NCBI RefSeq assembly: GCF_014648055.1
Contig: NZ_BMQJ01000016.1
Location: 147,289 to 211,288, forward strand
Source of the DNA: Streptosporangium pseudovulgare
GTDB taxonomy: Bacteria; Actinomycetota; Actinomycetes; Streptosporangiales; Streptosporangiaceae
Reading direction: 5' to 3'
DNA length: 64,000 bases
Within the stretch, counting starts at the first letter, position 1. Every line of letters begins with the position of its first letter. This document shows, one piece after another, positions 59,370 through 64,000 of this stretch. A program made the position numbers and the translations under genes. The notes beneath the pieces were generated by a model. That model had not been told where the DNA came from and did not search any database. It saw nothing but the letters and a program-made list of their open reading frames with translations.

Positions 59370-59951
59370 ATGTCCGCACGCCGTCTCGGCACAGTCTGTT
59401 GGGGAGTCGTGGGCCTGGTGGCGGCCCTGACGGTCGCGCTGCCCGCCACGGCGGGCACCTGTCCCGCCTCGACCACCTGTTCCACCACGGTGACCTTCAC
59501 CGTCACCGCCCCCGACGGGCTGACGATCACCGTGCCCAGCGGACCGGTCAACATCGGCAGCGGAGCCCCGGGCGGGCAGATCAGCGGCCAGCTCGGCTCG
59601 ATCACGGTGTCGGACCAGCGGGCCACGCTGGCCGCCACCTGGACCGCGTCGGTCGTCGCGGCCACCGGCGGGTTCACCACGGGCGGCGGCACCGCACCGG
59701 AGACCATCCCCAACACCGCCGTCCTGTACTGGTCAGGGGCCGCGACCAGCACCACCGGCAGCGGCACCTTCGTGCCCGGCCAGGCCAACGCCGCGGCCGC
59801 GCAGTCGCTCGACCTCTCACGCACGGCCTTCAGCAAGACGACCGGTTCCGGCGCGAACTCCGCCACCTGGAACCCGACCGTCGTGATCAACGTCCCCGCC
59901 GGCGCGGTCGCCGGCGTCTACACCGGGACGGTGAACCACTCTGTCGCCTGA
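59370..59951 (+). CDS. Secreted WxL-like beta-sandwich protein B
   Basis: A 193-residue paralogue of protein A. Signal LGTVCWGVVGLVAALTVALP; LTITVPSGPVNIGSGAPGGQ, ATWTASVVAATGGFTTGGGT and the ending VAGVYTGTVNHSVA are shared. Two extra Cys (GTCPASTTCSTT) follow the signal. ATG 59370 follows AAAGAGGAG. It is coupled to the DUF916-like gene by an 11-base overlap if that gene starts at CTG 59941. Confidence 0.78.
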   Translation: MSARRLGTVCWGVVGLVAALTVALPATAGTCPASTTCSTTVTFTVTAPDGLTITVPSGPVNIGSGAPGGQISGQLGSITVSDQRATLAATWTASVVAATGGFTTGGGTAPETIPNTAVLYWSGAATSTTGSGTFVPGQANAAAAQSLDLSRTAFSKTTGSGANSATWNPTVVINVPAGAVAGVYTGTVNHSVA

Positions 59952-60960
59952 CATCCTCCTGCGGGCGAGCCTGCCGGCCGCGCTACTCGCGCTCGCGGTG
60001 TCCGGCGGGCTCGGCGCGGCGGCGGTCGCGGCCGCCGACCCGCCGCGTCCCCGGGCGAAGGGCGCCATCGGGATCGTCCTGCTGGAGGCGCCGGAGAACC
60101 GGATGGACGACCCCCGCGCGCGCATCTTCATCGTCGACCACGTCAACCCGGGAACCACCTTCAGCCGGCGCCTGCAGATCACCAACAGCTCCCCGCGGCG
60201 GCAGCGCGTGAAGCTGTACGCGGCCGCCGCGGACATCAGGCAGGGCAGGTTCACCTTCGCGCCGGGCCGCACCCAGAACGAGCTGACCTCGTGGATCACG
60301 CTCAACCGTCCCGCCGTCGATGTGCCGCCGCACGGCAGCTCGCAGGTGACGGCCACCGTCCGCGTCCCGGAACCGGCGACCAAGGGCGAGCAGTACGGCG
60401 TCATCTGGGCGCAGGTGTCCACCGGGCGGCCGAACGCCAAACGGAACATCGCGCTGGTCAACCGCGTGGGGATCCGTGTCTATCTCGACGTCGGCCCCGA
60501 AGGTGAACCGCCGTCGCAGTTCCGCATCGGAGAGGTGGTGCCCCAGCGCCTGGACGACGGCCGGCCGTCGATCGCGGCAGCCGTACGCAACACCGGCGAG
60601 CGGGCCATCGACCTGACCGGGCAGCTCACGCTGTCGGACGGTCCCAGCGGAATACGGGCGGGCCCCTACCAGATCCCTCCCGGCACGACCCTGGCCCCTG
60701 ACCAGGCGGGCAGGGTGACCGTCCCGCTGGGTGACCGGCTTCCGGACGGGCCGTGGAAGTTCCAGCTCACGGTGCGAAGCGGACGCATCACGCACACCGT
60801 CTCGGGCAGCCTGGCCTTCCCGGCCAACCGCGGCCGGGGAAGGCCGGCCACGCTCGACTCCTCGATGACGACGCTGCTCGCCCTGACCGCGCTGATGGCG
60901 CTCGCCGGCGCGGGGACGCTCTTCGTCGTCGCCCGCCGTCAGCGCCCGGCGGCACGCTGA
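59941..60960 (+). CDS. DUF916/WxL-interacting-protein-like membrane-anchored protein
   Basis: A protein of about 339 residues. Signal sequence LLRASLPAALLALAVSGG, a beta-rich DUF916-like domain (PGTTFSRRLQITNSSPRRQR, VDVPPHGSSQVTATVRVPEP), a second Ig-like domain and a C-terminal helix LLALTALMALAGAGTLFVVA with basic tail. Firmicute WxL-interacting proteins have this build and bridge WxL proteins to peptidoglycan. The only start that keeps the signal is CTG 59941; GTG 59998 would cut into it. Confidence 0.75.
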   Translation: MSPDILLRASLPAALLALAVSGGLGAAAVAAADPPRPRAKGAIGIVLLEAPENRMDDPRARIFIVDHVNPGTTFSRRLQITNSSPRRQRVKLYAAAADIRQGRFTFAPGRTQNELTSWITLNRPAVDVPPHGSSQVTATVRVPEPATKGEQYGVIWAQVSTGRPNAKRNIALVNRVGIRVYLDVGPEGEPPSQFRIGEVVPQRLDDGRPSIAAAVRNTGERAIDLTGQLTLSDGPSGIRAGPYQIPPGTTLAPDQAGRVTVPLGDRLPDGPWKFQLTVRSGRITHTVSGSLAFPANRGRGRPATLDSSMTTLLALTALMALAGAGTLFVVARRQRPAAR

Positions 60961-61058
60961 CAGGGCGGAGGCGGCGAGCCGGCACGCCCGATCGTCCGGG
61001 ATCTCAGGCCGTCGTCACCGTGGACCCCGGGCCGGGGCCAGGGCGAGACGAATTCAGC

Positions 61059-61093
61059 TTGACCTTTCTTAAATTGAATATAAAAATGACTCC
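61059..61093 (+). promoter_or_regulatory. Promoter of TetR-glycosyltransferase operon (leaderless)
   Basis: TTGACC (61059-61064) and TATAAA (61079-61084) in an A+T-rich island. The start of transcription would fall near ATG 61094. The 14-base spacer is short, so a shifted -10 is possible. Confidence 0.45.
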
Positions 61094-61696
61094 ATGGAAA
61101 GTGGGGCCAGGCGCCCGTACCGCATGGGCGCCCGCGCCGCGGCCGTGGAGGCCACGCGGGCGCGCGTGCTGGAGGCGGCGGCCGCGCTGTGGACGCGGCG
61201 CTGGTACGACGACGTCACGCTGCAGCACATCGCCGACGAGGCGGGGGTGTCGGTGCAGACGATCGTCAACCACTTCGGCGGCAGAGACGGGCTGGCCGAC
61301 GCCGTCGCCGACCTGGTGGCGTCACAGACGGTGGTCGCCCGTCAGGCGCCGGTCGGCGACGTGGCGGCGATCGTGGCCGTGCTCTTCGCGGACTACGAGC
61401 GACAAGGCGACGCCGGCGTGCTCTGGATCGCGCAGATGGACCGTGTCCCGGCCGCCGCGCGGGCGGCCGCCCACGCGCGCGACCAGCACCGCGCCTGGCT
61501 GGAGCAGGTCTTCGCCGACCGCCTCCCGGCCCCGGGCCCGGCCCGCGAGCACGCGCTGAACCTGCACCACGCCGCCACCGACCTCTACCTGTGGAAGCTG
61601 TGGCGGCGCGACCTCGGCCTGTCTCGCGAGGACGCCGAACGTGCCATGCGCGACCTGCTGACCTCCATCGACCCCCGGAAGAGGCACGATGCGTAA
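61094..61696 (+). CDS. TetR-family regulator
   Basis: A 200-residue TetR protein: ARVLEAAAALWTRRWYDDVT, LQHIADEAGVSVQTIVNHFG and GRDGLADAVADLVASQ form the HTH. The C-terminal part is helical and Ala-rich. It overlaps the glycosyltransferase gene by 8 bases (61689), indicating autoregulated control of that enzyme. Confidence 0.9.
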   Translation: MESGARRPYRMGARAAAVEATRARVLEAAAALWTRRWYDDVTLQHIADEAGVSVQTIVNHFGGRDGLADAVADLVASQTVVARQAPVGDVAAIVAVLFADYERQGDAGVLWIAQMDRVPAAARAAAHARDQHRAWLEQVFADRLPAPGPAREHALNLHHAATDLYLWKLWRRDLGLSREDAERAMRDLLTSIDPRKRHDA

Positions 61697-62966
61697 GGAC
61701 TTCCTGTTCGCCACCTGGGCCGGCGGCGGAGCCGTGCCGCCCGTCCTGTCGGTCGCCCGCGCGCTGCGCGAACGCGGCCACGGCGTCCGGGTGCTGGCCG
61801 ACGAGTCACTGCACGAGGAGGTCACCGCCGCCGGTGTGGAACCGGTCGCCTGGACCACGGCGCCCCAGGGCGACGTCACCGATCCGGCCAAGGACGTCAT
61901 CAAGGACTTCGAGGCCCGTACGCCGCTGGGCGCGCTCGCCCGGCTGAGAGATCGCATCGTCTGCGGCCCCGCGGCCGACTACGCCCGGGACACGCTGGCC
62001 GAGCTGCGTGCCCGCCCGGCCGACGTGCTGGTCGCCGAGCACATGCTGCTCGGCGCGCTCACCGGCGGCGAGGCCGCCGGGATCCCGGTGGCCTCGCTGG
62101 TGACGACCATCTATCCGTTCCCCACTCCGGGGGCGCCACCGCCGGGTCTGGGCCTCGCCCCCGCCTCGGGCGCGCTGGGGCGCCTGCGCGACCGGGTGCT
62201 GGCCCGGCTGGCCGTCAAACCGTGGGGGAGGGGACTGCCGGCGCTGAACGCCGCCCGCGCCGCGCACGGCCTGCCGCCGGTGGACTCGGTGGTCGACGCG
62301 TTCGACCGCGTCGACCGGTTGCTCGTACTGTCCCCGCGCGCGCTGGACCACCCCGGCAGGCGCTTCCCCGCCCACCTGCGGCACGTCGGCCCGCGGCTCG
62401 ACGACCCGGCCTGGGCCCGGAAGCCGGAGCTGCCGGAAGGCGACGCGCCCCTGGTCCTGGTCGGCCTGAGCTCATCGTTCATGAACCAGCGCACACAACT
62501 CCAGCGCATCGCCGACGCCCTCGGCACGCTGCCGGTGCGCGGGCTGCTGACCACCGGCCCGGCCGTGGACCCGGCGACGGTCCGCGCGCCCGGCAACGTC
62601 CTGGTCACCGCGGCCGCCCCGCACGGCGTCGCGCTGCGCCACGCCGCGGTGACGATCACCCATGCCGGGCACGGGACGGCCGTCAAGTCACTGGCCGCCG
62701 GGGTGCCCCTGGTCTGCGTGCCGCTCGGGCGCGACCAGACGGAGGTGGCGCGGCATGTCGAACTCGCCGGCGCCGGGATCACCGTGAGCAGGAACGCCTC
62801 GCCCCGCACGATCGCCCGGGCGGTCGGCCGTGTCCTCCACGAGCCCTCCTACCGTCGCGAGGCGCGGCGGCTGGCGGCCGAGATCGCCGCCGAGACGGCC
62901 ACCGACCGGGCGGTCGCCGAACTCGAGGCCCTCACCGGCCGGAACGAGGGCGCCTGCGGAGCCTGA
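61689..62966 (+). CDS. MGT-type (family 1) glycosyltransferase
   Basis: A 425-residue GT-B glycosyltransferase. Acceptor domain KDFLFATWAGGGAVPPVLSV and GHGVRVLADES; donor domain LVLVGLSSSFMNQRTQLQRI and ITHAGHGTAVKSLAAGVPLV (nucleotide-sugar motif HAGHGT). It resembles macrolide- or xenobiotic-inactivating MGT enzymes. With its own TetR regulator it looks like an inducible detoxification or resistance pair rather than a biosynthetic enzyme. Confidence 0.9.
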   Translation: MRKDFLFATWAGGGAVPPVLSVARALRERGHGVRVLADESLHEEVTAAGVEPVAWTTAPQGDVTDPAKDVIKDFEARTPLGALARLRDRIVCGPAADYARDTLAELRARPADVLVAEHMLLGALTGGEAAGIPVASLVTTIYPFPTPGAPPPGLGLAPASGALGRLRDRVLARLAVKPWGRGLPALNAARAAHGLPPVDSVVDAFDRVDRLLVLSPRALDHPGRRFPAHLRHVGPRLDDPAWARKPELPEGDAPLVLVGLSSSFMNQRTQLQRIADALGTLPVRGLLTTGPAVDPATVRAPGNVLVTAAAPHGVALRHAAVTITHAGHGTAVKSLAAGVPLVCVPLGRDQTEVARHVELAGAGITVSRNASPRTIARAVGRVLHEPSYRREARRLAAEIAAETATDRAVAELEALTGRNEGACGA

Positions 62967-63022
62967 CACGGGGCCGGACCGCCGGGCCCGCCCCGGGCAC
63001 CGGGGCGGGCTCGGCGTCCGAG

Positions 63023-63060
63023 GGGTGTACATCCTGAACATCCCGCGCAGGGTGTACATC
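63023..63060. promoter_or_regulatory. Toxin-antitoxin operator: two GGGTGTACATC repeats
   Basis: GGGTGTACATC at 63023-63033 and 63050-63060, each holding the palindrome TGTACA, 27 bases apart in direct repeat just upstream of the antitoxin gene. A typical cooperative autorepression site. Confidence 0.7.
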
Positions 63061-63080
63061 ATGTGCGTATGGTGGAGGGC

Positions 63081-63377
63081 ATGACGAACGACGCACTGGG
63101 CATCGTCGAGGCGCGCAACAACCTCGGCGTCCTGGTGGCCCGCGCCGCCCACCGCCACGAGGCCACCCGCATCCGCCGCTCCGCCGGCGAACGCGCCGTC
63201 CTCATCTCCGAAGAGGAGTACGAGGAGCTGCTGCGCCTGCGCCGGGAACGGGAGATCGCCGGCGTCACCGCCGCGATCGCCGCCCACGACCGCGGCGAGA
63301 CGGACATGGCGGCCTACGACAGCGCGGCCGACCTGTACGCCGACCTCGACCTGCCCGCCCCGGGCGGGCGCTCTTGA
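63081..63377 (+). CDS. Phd/YefM-type antitoxin
   Basis: A 98-residue antitoxin: GIVEARNNLGVLVARAAHRH, RIRRSAGERAVLISEEEYEE and LLRLRREREIAGV form the Phd/YefM DNA-binding and linker part; the acidic tail binds toxin. ATG 63081 follows GGAGGGC. The toxin start TTG overlaps its stop. Confidence 0.88.
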   Translation: MTNDALGIVEARNNLGVLVARAAHRHEATRIRRSAGERAVLISEEEYEELLRLRREREIAGVTAAIAAHDRGETDMAAYDSAADLYADLDLPAPGGRS

Positions 63378-63613
63378 AGCGCCGCCTCCTGCTCGCCTCC
63401 GTCGTACGGGAACTGCTGCGCGCGGCCGCGCCCGGCCTGCGCGCCACGATCGCCGACACCCTGCTCGATCTCACCGCCGACCCCGAGCCCATCGGGGCCC
63501 GGCCGTACGGCGGCATCCCGGACGCCTTCGAGTTCCGCGCCGAGACGTTCCGCCTGGTCTACACCCGGGGCGGCGACCACGTGTCGGTGTGGGTTCTGCA
63601 GATCAACACCTGA
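63374..63613 (+). CDS. RelE/ParE-family toxin
   Basis: A 79-residue small basic protein: LLRAAAPGLRATIADTLLDL, PYGGIPDAFEFRAETFRLVY and TRGGDHVSVWVLQINT. The beta-sheet end FRLVYTR matches RelE/ParE toxins. It starts at TTG 63374 inside the antitoxin stop (TTGA), which keeps toxin synthesis below antitoxin. Confidence 0.85.
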   Translation: MKRRLLLASVVRELLRAAAPGLRATIADTLLDLTADPEPIGARPYGGIPDAFEFRAETFRLVYTRGGDHVSVWVLQINT

Positions 63614-63882
63614 CCCACGCGGGTCCGCCGCCCGTACCCGGCGTCACCGAGACGCCGGACGAGGCGGGACACGCCGGAAGGCCAGTGGCTCCGGTCGGGG
63701 CCTTCGCCCCTTCCGGGACCCGGACGCCGCCGAAGACGACGAAGGCCGACGGCCGACGCACCGCCTCTTCCGGGCACGGGCTCAAGCGGGCGGCGTGACC
63801 GGGGACCACACCCCCCATACCCGACAAAGGCGGTACGGAGAATGTCGGGTGATCGGGGCCGGTGTCGCCGCACGATGGGGGC

Positions 63883-64000
63883 ATGGACGACACGACCTTG
63901 GTATCCCGTTTCCTCCGCGACGGCTTCGTGAAGCTGGAGGGCGCCGTCGCGCCGCGCGTGGCCGCGGACTGCGCGCGGCTGCTGTGGCGGGAGACGGGCT
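63883..64000 (+). CDS. Phytanoyl-CoA dioxygenase (PhyH)-family protein, partial
   Basis: The first 39 residues (DDTTLVSRFLRDGFVKLEGA, VAPRVAADCARLLWRETG) match the start of bacterial PhyH-type Fe(II)/2-oxoglutarate dioxygenases. The iron ligands lie beyond the right edge. The 269 bases upstream (63614-63882) hold no other supported gene. Confidence 0.75.
   Translation, partial: MDDTTLVSRFLRDGFVKLEGAVAPRVAADCARLLWRETG

Overview
The window is high-GC DNA (roughly 70% G+C by eye) with GTG/TTG starts, LLM/F420-type oxidoreductases, many TetR, ArsR and HxlR regulators, Tat export and a neocarzinostatin-family apoprotein. This is chromosomal DNA of a filamentous actinobacterium, most likely Streptosporangiales (inference from gene content only). 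No rRNA, tRNA, CRISPR array or replication origin was seen. It reads as accessory chromosome: one compact biosynthetic-type cluster, several self-contained regulator/effector pairs, and at least twelve broken genes and transposon scars.

Layout. 1-2.7 kb: three-gene operon ending in a DyP peroxidase. 2.7-4.1 kb: decayed ArsR/SRPBCC pair, then head-to-head methyltransferase and MFS fragments. 4.3-9.3 kb: SRPBCC protein, divergent HxlR regulator and hemerythrin-LLM oxidoreductase, more fragments, divergent Lrp regulator and PLP dehydratase. 9.3-10.9 kb: nearly gene-free, ending in tandem repeats carrying TTGACA and a good promoter. 11-13.4 kb: SNF2 helicase and SWIM protein. 13.4-15.2 kb: rifampicin-monooxygenase (Rox) homologue with an apparent leader-peptide/hairpin control region. 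15.3-21.5 kb: stand-alone enzymes, ECF-type sigma factor, methyltransferase, a second leader-like ORF and a PPOX protein.

21.5-31.8 kb is the biosynthetic-type cluster: glycosyltransferase, two P450s and an O-methyltransferase face a DUF1772 protein, a second O-methyltransferase, a Tat-exported tyrosine phosphatase and an acyl-CoA carboxyltransferase, closed by a terminator and a membrane protein. No scaffold-building enzyme is visible. 32-47 kb: two beta-lactamase-fold hydrolases, a two-HTH regulator, a Tn3-like scar with a 137-bp inverted-repeat element, the neocarzinostatin-family protein, Nudix, VOC, SulP/ArsR, a HelD-type ATPase (with Rox, a second possible rifamycin-protection gene), a peptide-deformylase remnant, a TetR/hydrolase operon and a DUF998::Tn3 chimera. 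47-52 kb: redox proteins and a double metal-efflux locus with two divergent ArsR sensors, each with its own CDF exporter and with an operator-like palindrome on its start codon. 52-56.7 kb: regulators, aldo-keto reductases and more head-to-head remnants. 56.9-61 kb: secreted beta-propeller and a WxL-like cell-surface locus. 61-64 kb: TetR/glycosyltransferase pair, Phd/RelE-type toxin-antitoxin and the start of a PhyH dioxygenase.
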